A DNA stretch of 37,533 nt, from assembly GCA_020650975.1 (NCBI GenBank), contig JAIPMN010001914.1, positions 619 through 38,151 on the forward strand, read 5' to 3'. The position numbers and the translations under genes are program-made. Position 1 is the first letter of the stretch. Each line of letters starts with the position of its first letter. Positions 1 to 9,420 of the stretch are shown one piece after another. The notes under the pieces are model-generated. The model searched no databases. It was not told where the DNA came from and was given only the letters and a program-made list of their open reading frames with translations. This DNA is from Apostichopus californicus. Lineage: Eukaryota; Echinodermata; Holothuroidea; Aspidochirotida; Stichopodidae.

Positions 1-81
1 TTTAGATCCAGTGTGGTAATATTAGGGGCACAGGACATTTATGAAGTGTAGTGTAAAACACACTTGTATTGAAGTTTAACA

Positions 82-439
82 CCTATTAGCAGGGTTGTCC
101 AACCTACGGGCCACGGTCCAGCCCGCCGCAGGGTTGCGTCCGACCCGCCTGAGATGCTCTACGGTGCGAAATTTTAGTGAGCAGATTTATTGATAACAAT
201 TTGAAGCTATATAATCAATCATTCGAACCTTCTGGGTCCAAAAAACTGCATACAGGTCAGTTTGTGTGACACTCTCTCAGCGGAGAGGGGAAGGAAAATA
301 AATCAGTGCGCACAGTGCTCACATTTTGTTGCCTTGGGCTACGGGCAAAAAATCGAGCGTAGGGTTCATGCGGCCCCCTCCATCATAATCATTCCATGTG
401 GCCCTCCTCTGCAAAAGGATGGACAACCCTGCCTATTAG
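82..439. mobile_element. hAT-type MITE with 8-bp target duplication
   Basis: The element 90-431 begins CAGGGTTGTCCAACCT and ends GGATGGACAACCCTG (imperfect inverted repeats). It is flanked by identical CCTATTAG copies (82-89 and 432-439). At 342 bp with no transposase, it is non-autonomous. An 8-bp duplication with CAGxG termini is characteristic of hAT elements. A 60-codon open frame inside it is not a gene. Confidence 0.9.
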
Positions 440-1715
440 CATAGTTGCTAATTAATAGATTTCAGCTCTTCAGCTATATACAAATAATCGTTTGAATACT
501 ATTGAAAGTTTGGAAATATTTAACATGGGTGGAACTGATTTGAATCTTACCAGAATCACAGGGTATCGATCAGAATTTGGTTTAATCCTTTAGAAGGTGA
601 CCACATTTTTCTTCTTGTGACCCATGGATATGGTATTAATGTTTACTCCCAATGTTGACATCAAAGGGGCATTATCTAGAGACCTATACACGATACATGT
701 TAAGGAGCAGGTGTAATTTTGAGGAACTTTCAATGTAGTGTAATGCTATGTTTCAGGAATAATGGCAAAAATGCCCACATTTCTGTATAAATTACAATCT
801 CCAGAAACAGGCTTTTTGTACGGATTTAGATGATAATGTGCATTCTGAATGACAACATGCTTTTACAATGTGAAGTCTATTGAAATTATGTTAATTTTGA
901 ATTGCAAAGAATGGCCAGAGGGTGACCAATGGTGACCAGATTTTTGCGCAGTAATAGCTAACTTGTTGCTATGCTTGAAGAAAATTTGTCAGCTCTATGT
1001 AAGGTCAGCTTGAAACAAAGTATTCTGTTTTGCGTCAACAGTTCTTCATCATATTTCAAACGAACAAATTCTGATTACTCTTTGCAAATGTGTGCAAATA
1101 ATAATGTTTAATTAATGTCTAAGTTATGCAGTAATGTTTTTGTATTCTTTTGTAAAATTTGAAAAGAAAATGGAAACAAGAAAGGAGTGTTTTTGCTGCT
1201 GAGTGAAGTCATCTATTTCTCCATCTCTGCCAACAAAAGTTGATTTTACTGCTAATTAAAGAGTTCTTATCAACTCACAGTGCCTTGAAGTGTGGTATTA
1301 AATGCTCTATGATATGCAGTGACTGCTTAGTTTACACCTTCTGTATTGCATGATAAGCATTCATTCCATCTGGATGTTTGAACCTCATCTGTAGCATTAT
1401 TTTGTTAATTTTATTCAAATTGTATCAATTTGGAAAAGAATTGTGAAGAGAAAAAACTGTGATTTACAAGAAAATTTGTATTACATTCGAATGAAGAATA
1501 AAAACAAGGAACCGACTCAAATGGTGTTTTCTTTTGAAGTTTTATTATTTTTGTTTTCAAATTATTTACTTACAACTTAAAAGAATGAAAAAAATGGCAA
1601 GTAAAATAGAATGCTAGTAACATACAGCATAGTTACTTTCAATGGTGAGATATGGCCGCACATGATAACACAGCTCAGATTGAATTCCTATTGTACTTCT
1701 GATTCCCCGGGGTCC
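440..1715. other. Intergenic A/T-rich DNA, no gene seen
   Basis: I see no conserved coding stretch and no strong repeat structure. The sequence is A/T-rich with many stops in all frames. Confidence 0.6.
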
Positions 1716-1903
1716 CTTAAAAACTTTCTGGATCAAATCAAAGTGGATGATATATGCCTTGAATGTTGTTCACAAGAAAACTTAGGAAAATTGCTTTATA
1801 AAAAAATAAAAAAAATAAATAAAAAAAACCTGAATTGAATCTGTAAATGTTCTGAGTATGAGACAAATTGGTTCTGTGGCATAGACTGTTAAGTCAAGTT
1901 ACA
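1716..1903 (+). repeat. Direct repeat copy A flanking a TTAA-type MITE
   Basis: Starting around TTTCTGGATCAAATCAAAGT and ending AAGTCAAGTTACA, this copy is largely repeated at 2264-2505. Both copies contain A-rich (TAAA)n runs and the GAATTGAATCTGTAA segment. Confidence 0.8.
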
Positions 1904-2266
1904 TTAAAGGCATTGAAGACTCGCCCCAATCGAGCTCTGAAAAAGTAAACTTTCCGTTGCTTGCAATTTGCAAATGACATTTTCTTCTTGTCGCTACAAA
2001 ATGCAGACTAATGAAATGTGATACCTTAATTGTTATCTTTTATCTAGACCTGAGATGTCCACGCTGCTCTGTACACTGTGTTGTGGGTATTGACAGTAGC
2101 TGTATGTATTGACTGTACACTAGTGTCTAATTACCGATGGTAGCAATCTGTGTGCGTATTATTTGGGATCGATGGTGGTGTAACACTTCTGTTACACCTC
2201 ATTCGAAACTAGGTCAGATTACCAGCATAAGACGTTTCTTTTTGCGCAAGTCTTGACACCCTTTAA
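1904..2266 (+). mobile_element. TTAA-flanked (piggyBac-like) MITE, copy 1
   Basis: Ends read TTAAAGGCATTGAAGACTCG and, on the opposite strand, TTAAAGGGTGTCAAGACTTG. These are imperfect inverted repeats bounded by TTAA on both sides, as for piggyBac-derived MITEs. No coding capacity. A second copy in opposite orientation sits at 6513-6890. Confidence 0.75.
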
Positions 2267-2505
2267 AAATTTTCTGGATCACTGGATCAAATCAAAGTGG
2301 ATGATATATGCCTGCAATGCTGTTCACATTTAATCCTACTCTAGTAAAATTGAAATTATAACAAAAATCTCTTAGGAAAATTGCTTTAGCATCACATATA
2401 AAAAATAAATAAATAAATAAAAATACCTGAATTGAATCTGTAATTGTTCTGAGAATGAGACAAAATGGTTTTGTGGCACGGATGGTTAAGTCAAGTTACA
2501 GTAAT
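2264..2505 (+). repeat. Direct repeat copy B flanking a TTAA-type MITE
   Basis: This is the second copy of the 1716-1903 repeat, with an extra insertion in its middle (around 2315-2370). It ends AAGTCAAGTTACAG. Confidence 0.8.
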
Positions 2506-3290
2506 TAATATTAATTAATACAATACCAAATCCCAATACAATACCACATCTCAAAGGTGCAGTTACCATCGAAACACCTATATGTCTTTGGTCTCATCCA
2601 TGTCATTGGATTTCTGTTATCCACGAACAGACTTAAAGATGCTCTCTTCAAGCATGTCCCACACTGCGTGACTGGAACCAACCCTTTAACTCTAACATCG
2701 TAACATGGAAAACAGAGGATAGTTGGCAGTATGCTCACATGATGTGACTTCATCTGATTCTAATCAAGATACTTGCCAGTTTTAGATCAAGGAAATTCAG
2801 TATGTATTGTTTTCCCAGCCAGCAGTGTGCCGCAAAATTCCACAATTGACGACCAACACGGCCTAGTCTGAACAAATGCAATCGTTCCTGGGGAAACCCA
2901 TGTTGCATGTGAATTTCACCAGCCCTGGTTATATATAGAAAACAGTAGTGTGGGTCCATCATGTCACAATGGTTGAATTTGGTGGCGTTCAATGGGAGGG
3001 GTGGCAGTTTTTAGGTAAGCTACACAGGAGAGCTGGACCAGACACTATCGGCTGAACTCAAGACTGGAAGAGGTAGAGAGGTTACTTCCTTCCTAACAAG
3101 AAAATAATACACAACTTATTTTGGCCCCTAGAAGAGCATTTTGTCAAGCAGGGTATCCTGAGATCAATACAAACTAAAATGTGTGAAAGATAATAAACAA
3201 AATATAGAATATAAACTCAAAGAAATCTAACAAGATACTGCTTTTCATCTTCCACTGTCTACCTAAATATATGCTGTTCCATCAGCATGT
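2506..3290. other. Intergenic DNA, no gene seen
   Basis: The region has short open frames on the minus strand without recognisable similarity. It begins with a TTAATTAATATTAATTAATA run. Nothing further supported. Confidence 0.5.
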
Positions 3291-3295
3291 TGCAA

Positions 3296-3490
3296 TCCCT
3301 TCATATCCCACCCTACCCCATCCTGCCCCACTCCATCCCACCCTACCCCATTACACCCTACCCCTCACTCCCTACCCACCCCACCTACCCATCCCACACT
3401 ACCCTACCCCATCCTACCCTACCCCATCCCACCCTACCCCATCCCTACCCATCCCATCCCATCCTCCCCATCCCACCTAACCCACCCCAT
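3296..3490 (+). repeat. C-rich degenerate minisatellite (CCCATCCTACC-type), G4/i-motif potential
   Basis: About 195 bp are almost entirely C/A/T, built of CCCTACCCCATCC and CCCATCCCACC variants. The minus strand has many G3-G4 runs with short spacers, so G-quadruplex formation is plausible there. Two overlapping proline-rich open frames here are composition artefacts. Confidence 0.85.
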
Positions 3491-4063
3491 ACAACAAAAC
3501 TTGTGCACATGGCAATAAGTTAAGATAACATTTGGAAAACATTTCACAACAAGGACTAGTACTTTGAAGCTTGTCATAGAAGCAACAAGTAAATACAATT
3601 CAATACGTTACATAAGAAATATTATTCAGCCTCTTTTAACGAATCATTGAATTTTATACTACTCAGTTACCTCGTGAATGAACAAGCCTGTCATCTCAGT
3701 TGAAAATTGCTAGTTTTTACAACCCAGAAAATGTTGACTGTATCTTAGAATTGTAGGGCTCTGGGGGGAAGGGAGGGTGCTAAGACATTGGTGGGGCATT
3801 GGTGCCACTGTGAGTGACCATATCAACACCACTGTACATTAGTCTTGACCTGTGACCTCTCACCCTCCAGTCTCGACGCCTCTGTTCATGATCCTGTAGA
3901 CTCTCTTCCTACTAATAAACATTGCTGCTCAAAAAATAACTCTTTCGTTTTTATATAAAAATAACGGAAAGACCCTGAAGTATGAAGTAATAATTTATCT
4001 TGTAGTTTTATCAGTACATCAGAGTACTACAGTACATCAAACCATCATTGCATCTCCCCGTCT
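3491..4063. other. 3' flank of NKAPD1
   Basis: No coding sequence seen. The 3' UTR of the minus-strand gene must start at 4063 and run leftwards. I see no AATAAA on the minus strand within the first 500 bases, so the cleavage site is undetermined. Confidence 0.4.
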
Positions 4064-4352
4064 TCATTTCTCGACATCTGGCTTCATCTTCTTCCGCCTC
4101 TTCTTGTGTTTCTTAGATTTATCCTTTCGCTTGGAATCGTCTTTTCGCTTTTCCTTCTTTCGTTTCGTTCGGTCGTCTGATTTCCTCTTTTTGTGGGGTT
4201 TTACAAATACGGCATCCCTTACTATTTCTCTCTCTTGCCGTTGTCCGCTGGGATCGGAGCGTCTAGGCTTTTTTGCCGAATCTTCCTTTAACTTTTTCTC
4301 AGATGTTCTTTTTCTTTTCCTTCTATCCAGTCCATTGCTATCGCTGTTCTTC
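4064..4352 (-). CDS. NKAPD1: NKAPD1 last coding exon, Lys/Arg-rich tail
   Basis: The exon encodes 95 residues of mostly basic low-complexity sequence with several candidate nuclear localisation signals (for example RRKRKR and KKHKKRRKK), then TGA at 4066-4064. Family identity rests on exons 1 and 3. This tail is assigned by phase-compatible splicing and by composition. Confidence 0.75.
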
Positions 4353-7116
4353 CTGCGCGAGCAAACAGAATTTAAAAAAAAGAAAGCGGCAATATCATTT
4401 ACCGAATGCGACGCAGAATTTGACGGGTAGCATCATATAAAATTTCATGGAAGATGACATGAAAGAAAGGAGCTGATTTTACTCAATAGCTCTGCAAAAT
4501 CCAAACTTTGTAGTGAAATGCAAAAACAAGAAAGATTTTAGACAAAAATAAAGTTAATATTGCAAGTTAGGGACAGTATATCCTTTTCAAGATGGCACAT
4601 TTGTTCCATTTTACAAATTATCACGTTGATATGCTTGCTGCTGTAAGACCTATGTAGGCTTGTGCTTTAGCATAAACTTGGACCAACTTGACCCAGTTAC
4701 AGCCCTGCTAAATAGGCAACAGAGGGAGGGGGGGGGAGGTCTGGGATACAAAATACTTCAGTCTGGCTTGCAAAAGTTAAACCAGCCCACAATCTTGAAC
4801 TTATCCGGTTTCCGGGTACTTAATTCCCTGCACATTGCTTTATCTACGTATCGAGAGATTTTGATTTTGTCTGGCCCAATTTACTTCAACAAATGTTTTT
4901 CTCAGGCCCTCACAGAAAAGAATCACTAAAAAACCCTTGATATACAGAGTCTTCATGAATTTGATCATGATCTTTCAGGCATCTCCACCTAACAGGTTAC
5001 TGACATGGTCCAAGTTTGTGACCAATCTGTACCATACCTTTTTCTTCTTTTCTTTTTTCCTTTCTTCTTAATGCCATCTCCATCTTCTTCTTCATCGTTG
5101 CTCAACTCATCCATACTCTGCCTGCTGAGAAACTCATCCGGATACAGCTCCATGAAACCAGTGTGGTTCCACCTACGGTGGATAAAATGGGATACCGGCA
5201 TAGAATATTGGGAAGAGATGTACGGTAGATTCATGATCAACACATTCTACAAGATCCTTGTGCAACAAGTGTGCAACATTGAAAACCTATATCATACACG
5301 ACATGTAGTCTTGTGTTCAGGGTAGGAAATAAGTTTTGGCTGAGGAGGGCTTTTTTTGGGACTGATGGAGCTAAAGTTTGCCCCAAAACTGATTTCACTA
5401 CACTATATGTATCCATGGACAAAATCGCCCTCCTGGTAATTTTTTTAGGGCTATTTTTGGGCTTAGGGGGGCTAATCGCCCTGAGCCCTCGCTTATTTCC
5501 TACCCTGCTTGTGTTGATCAATGTCGTGGAAACGAACAGTAAGAATCATGGAGAAAGTAAATGTTTCGGTGAAACTAAACAATTGTTCTTTCAAAATTTT
5601 TTTGACAAATTTCCAGATCAGCTGCCATAGTCGCTTTTGTTAAATATTAATACTTAAAACTAAATATTGGATGCAACAAGGCAAAAGGATGACCTTCTGA
5701 GGCTGCTGGATCAAAATAAGTTTCTGAAAAATCACCGAAGAATTACTCTGATTTTTACATATTCTCATTCTACTTCAAGAAGATTTTGGAAAAAAAACTA
5801 ATTGCTACTGTATCTTAAATAAGGATGAAAGATTCTAAAATTTTGAAATATTCTAATTTACTCAGTTTGGATGTGAATAATACTTATACAAAACAAGTTT
5901 CGGACAAGAGCATTTAAAGAGTGGAATGACATTTTAATGACTATACTTTGTTAAATTATTCATTTCATTTGGAGAAAAAAATGTTTGAGGATGTTATTAA
6001 TATGATCAACAGGCATTTAGCAATGAATAAAAACTTGATAAACTTGGTAAAATTAGCAGAGATTTATTCAAAATGTTTTGTTAAAACATAAAACTTTGAC
6101 TTACTTCCCCATCTCTTCTTTCAGTTTAACAATGTCTCGAGTTGTGCTCTTAGTTTCATTATCATCACTTCTCATTCTGCCGTACGATCTTCTCCTTTCG
6201 GACGAACCCCTCCACAAAAAGAAGATCAGAAAGCAAAATGAATATTCTTATTTACTACTGTGTGTGACACAGTCACGAAGCAATAACCAGGCAAAAATGA
6301 GCCCAATGTGAAGAATGTACACATAACTACAGTGACTGCACTGACAACAAATTGCTGTGCACGTCACATTTGCTGGCATGCTCTCCAAAAATTGTACCTG
6401 TTTGCAATCAAGATCATCAGTTTATTTATGCTGCGTGACAATCGTAATGATTTGACGTCACAATTTAAAAAGTCACGGTCCGTTTGGACACCAAGAAACT
6501 TCAGGGAGATAATTAAAGGGTGTGAAGACTCGGGCAAAAAGAAACGTCTAATGCCGGTAATCTGACCTAGTTTCGAATGAGGTGTAACAGAAATGTTAGT
6601 CACCACCATCAATCCCAGAAAATACACACACACACACACACAGCTTGCTACCGTCGGTAATTAGAAACTAGTGTACAGTCAGTACATACAGCTGCGGTCA
6701 ATACCCACAGCACAGTGTACAAACCATACAGCCGTGGACATCTCAGGTCCTGCTAAAGATAACAAGGTATCACGTTTCATTACTGTCTGCATTTTGTAGC
6801 GACACAAACAAAACGTCACTTGCAAGCAACGGAAAGTTAACTTTTTCAGATGGCCACAGGCGGTTTGGGGTGAGTCTTCAATGCCTTTAAAATGTGGTTT
6901 GCAATTGTTAATGACTGGTACTGAGATTTGAGAATGAGTGTTATGTCACGGCGGTACTTACATCCTTTGATCGTAATCAGAAGCATTGCTACCCTCTCTT
7001 TGATTTCTTTTGCTGTTCCACATATCCTTCTCCTCCATGAGTCGGTTATGTGTATCGACATGATGGAGAACATTTTGCAACAGCTTGCGGTTGACATATT
7101 TGGCAGAAACAGACAT
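4064..7116 (-). CDS. NKAPD1: NKAPD1-like protein (C11orf57 orthologue), complete, 4 coding exons
   Basis: Coding exons in transcript order are 7116-6962, 6209-6105, 5172-5038 and 4352-4064. All have GT/AG borders and compatible phases, giving 227 residues. The N-terminus (MSVSAKYVNRKLLQNV, then HVDTHNRLMEEKDMW) matches the NKAPD1 start, where a basic helix leads to a D-T/A-HN motif and a DMW motif. Exon 2 carries GRMRSDD. Exon 3 carries WNHTGFMELYPDEF, the family's most recognisable block. Exon 4 is almost entirely Lys/Arg/Ser/Asp, typical of nuclear RNA-associated proteins, and ends in a lysine-rich tail before TGA. The start ATG lies 13 nt after an acceptor (...CTCAG at 7130), so an untranslated first exon lies further upstream. 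The gene is divergent from PIH1D2. It is shorter than the human protein (about 290 residues as I recall); a segment between exons 2 and 3 appears missing or was not found. The protein's molecular role is not established; a nuclear location is inferred from composition. Confidence 0.85.
5038..5172 (-). CDS. NKAPD1: NKAPD1 coding exon 3 (signature block)
   Basis: The exon encodes WNHTGFMELYPDEF followed by an acidic run and a KKKGKKKRRK run. The acceptor ends CCGTAG at 5173 and the donor is GTATGG from 5037. Its phase joins directly to exon 2 (AA|G gives Lys) and to exon 4 (AG|G gives Arg). Confidence 0.85.
5310..5515. mobile_element. Short hAT-type MITE with perfect 16-bp inverted repeats
   Basis: The element 5318-5507 (190 bp) begins CAGGGTAGGAAATAAG and ends CTTATTTCCTACCCTG, a perfect 16-bp inverted repeat. 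The flanking duplications are CTTGTGTT at 5310-5317 and 5508-5515. It sits in NKAPD1 intron 2; open frames on both strands across it are artefacts. Confidence 0.95.
6105..6209 (-). CDS. NKAPD1: NKAPD1 coding exon 2
   Basis: The exon has 34 full codons flanked by AG at 6211-6210 and donor GTAAGT from 6104. It encodes GSSERRR...GRMRSDD and a charged stretch ending KLKEEMG. The acceptor pyrimidine tract is weak, but the phase fits both neighbours. Confidence 0.75.
6513..6890 (-). mobile_element. TTAA-flanked (piggyBac-like) MITE, copy 2, inverted
   Basis: This is the reverse-complement relative of 1904-2266 over nearly its whole length, bounded by TTAA at 6513-6516 and 6887-6890. It lies in NKAPD1 intron 1 and contains a (CA)n run at about 6626-6642. 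Confidence 0.8.
6962..7116 (-). CDS. NKAPD1: NKAPD1 coding exon 1
   Basis: This exon encodes residues 1-51 plus two bases. The start context is CCAATATGT. The acceptor ends at 7130 and the donor GTAAGT begins at 6961. It holds the conserved KLLQNV, DTHN and DMW motifs. A different-frame ATG a few bases downstream opens an unrelated reading frame and was rejected because only the chosen frame matches the family. Confidence 0.85.
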
Positions 7117-7129
7117 ATTGGTTCACTTT

Positions 7130-9243
7130 CTGAGGAATCAGGGAAAGGGTAAGATTAAAATAGCTAGTTTATTAATACATGCAGACACTCAGCAGGTCTT
7201 TAAAAGAGTCAGCTTATGCATATGTGAAGGCGAGGAGGAAAGGTAAGGGAATGAGATGGAGGGGCAGGGGGGAGGAGGAAGTGTTACACTGTCACTGTTA
7301 GTGTTACTGGCCTTATTTGGAAAATATGCTAGCCTGGTACTTAAGTATGTGATTAGGCTTATACTAGTCTAGACGTCTAGGCCTAGTCAATTGCCCTGTT
7401 GCCAAAGCTTATGATTTAGTTTGACTGAGTATCACTCATCAGCCTATATTACTGTTAGTGTTAACATGTTACACTTAGGCCTACACAGTACACACAACAC
7501 AATAGATCTAGGCCTAGCCTATTTTCACTAAAGGCCAGAGTAGTGTAGTTTTGGGGACTGCGCAGGTGAGATACCGCAAAACAATTTGAAATTGAAGGTA
7601 TATTCCATGGAATCCATCCGATCTACACTCACATGGTCACAACGCAGAGCCGAGTAACTTGCCGTGTAACTTAGATTCCCTTGCTACTGCAGTGCTAGGC
7701 CTATAACGGTGTAATAAGTTAGGCCTAGCCGTATCATGAAGTCTGTGTGCACAGTGTATACGGTAATGCTCAGTTCGCTTGCTTATAGCATGACCATAGC
7801 TATCGCGTACGATTACCGTGCGCTATAGTCTATGACTTGCTTCAACTTCGATTGACACGAAACACCAACATTTCGCAATAAGATCATCGTCACTGGTTAC
7901 CAGCCACGCCACAGAAGTTTGGTTTACTGAATTGCTGTTCAACTTTGGCCCAAAAGTAACATATTCAGTTGGTATTATCAAATATAAAGATCGTGTGTAT
8001 GTTTTATTGACATACAAGGTTCTCGAAGTTTAAAGTAAGTTCTAACTCAACTATATGAAGCTCTAACTTCTAACTCTAAGCGAGTCCAACTGCCGCCTGT
8101 TGTTTATAAGTGTTGGGTGGTAGGCCTAATTCCGCGATGAATTTAAAAGTGTAAGGCTTCACTGCTTTCGTATTACTGGTATGCATCACAAAGCCAACCG
8201 CTGTAGTTGTATTTGTGGCTTTAACATCTCTTGATTTTAAATGCAAAAGTTAACAACTTTTTATTCTCTGGGTTATTTTAATGCTTTATTTTCTGGGCAA
8301 GTCGTAACAGTAAGAATACTAAGATATTTGACAATGGTGGTAGAATGGTAGCATGGACACTGACAATTTCGGACACCTAAGCCTTAAAACACCCCAAAAC
8401 TATATCTTATGGTATAAATCACCTGAAAATATACTTGATATGGTGGGAGAAGTGTGTTATATTAAGATACACGGCCAAACTTTCTTTCCTGCAAACTGTT
8501 TTCACGTTGTAAAAAAGAAGATTCTTCGTGATTGTGGAACTGGTATTTCTTTGCTAGAGTATTGCTAATTTTCGGACACACAGTCCCACAGTGTGGCGCT
8601 GGTGATAAAATTGGTGGCGCAGTTGCTCTTTCAGTAATTATAACAGACTCCATAGATCTCCGTCATTTTATTGACAAATATGTAAGTATTTACTTGCACA
8701 CAGGTCATTTCGTACTTTTTGGTGAAATTTGGCTCTTCCTGTAGGTTGTCATGGTGAAATCGTGCATTTCTTAGGGGTGTCCGAAATTGGCAGTGTTCCG
8801 AAATTAGCAATACTGACTATAGTGGTACTGTAGCACCAGTAGTGGTAGCCTGGGCGTATCCATTATGTACATAGGCCTAGCCTACTGTTGTACGGCCTAG
8901 GGTAAATATAAGAAGTGACAGAGCTAAAATTCTATCAGTTTGTCCCCCAGAATGAACGTTTCACAAGTATTATTTGAAAACCTTACTGTTGTGAAATACT
9001 ACATCACACAATGAAAGAAGGCCTGCAAGTTGGGCAGTTCAGCAAGCTTACCCTATACAACATTGAGACTTATTTTCCTGAAGCTCAAACCATAGTTAGT
9101 GAATCCTCCAGGTTTTCCAAACAATGGTAACCTGCTTTTGAAACTATTTCCACTGTAACTTCAACCCTCCTTACCAGTCAAGCACAAGATCCAACCCAGG
9201 ATATATATCTTAGCATGCCAATTTTCCTGATGCCACAGAGAAA
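7130..9243. promoter_or_regulatory. Divergent intergenic region between NKAPD1 and PIH1D2
   Basis: These 2.1 kb must hold the start sites and probable non-coding first exons of both genes. The stretch 7350-8130 is less A/T-rich, has CpGs (CGCGTACG near 7804) and several TAGGCCTA octamers. An X-box-like GTTGTCATGGTGAA is at 8745-8758. Core promoter positions cannot be read without transcript data. A 71-codon open frame at 8353-8568 overlaps an inverted-repeat element and has no recognisable similarity. Confidence 0.5.
8364..8789. repeat. Candidate inverted-repeat element with TTTCGGACAC termini
   Basis: CAATTTCGGACACCTAA (8364-8380) is matched in reverse complement by TTAGGGGTGTCCGAAATTGG (8771-8790). 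An internal TTTTCGGACACACAG copy is near 8569. No clear target duplication seen, so the MITE call is tentative. Confidence 0.45.
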
Positions 9244-9420
9244 ATGGAATCACCTAACAAGATGCTGAAGCAGGCAGAGCACATATGGAAGATGCTAGAT
9301 GAATTGGCAGACAGTGACCCTGACGCCTACAAAAACTTTGTGCAAAAAAGTATGAATGAGAAGAAAAGAGAAACAGCCATCCCAGAACCTTTTATGTGTC
9401 TTAAGACAGAGCTGATAACG
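9244..9420 (+). CDS. PIH1D2: PIH1D2 exon 1 (N-terminal helix)
   Basis: The exon has 59 codons ending ...CLKTELIT and donor GTACAA at 9421. Downstream of the helix, PEPFMCLKTEL corresponds to the conserved PEP..CL.T segment at the start of the PIH1 domain. Confidence 0.9.

Noticed and set aside
3271..3523. Two proline-rich open frames
   Set aside because: Translation of the CCCATCC-type minisatellite in two frames; no start context or splice partners.
4104..4430. 108-codon open frame on the plus strand
   Set aside because: Antisense of the Lys/Arg-rich NKAPD1 last exon.
8353..8568. 71-codon open frame in the divergent region
   Set aside because: Starts within an inverted-repeat element, no similarity recognised, no splice sites supporting it.
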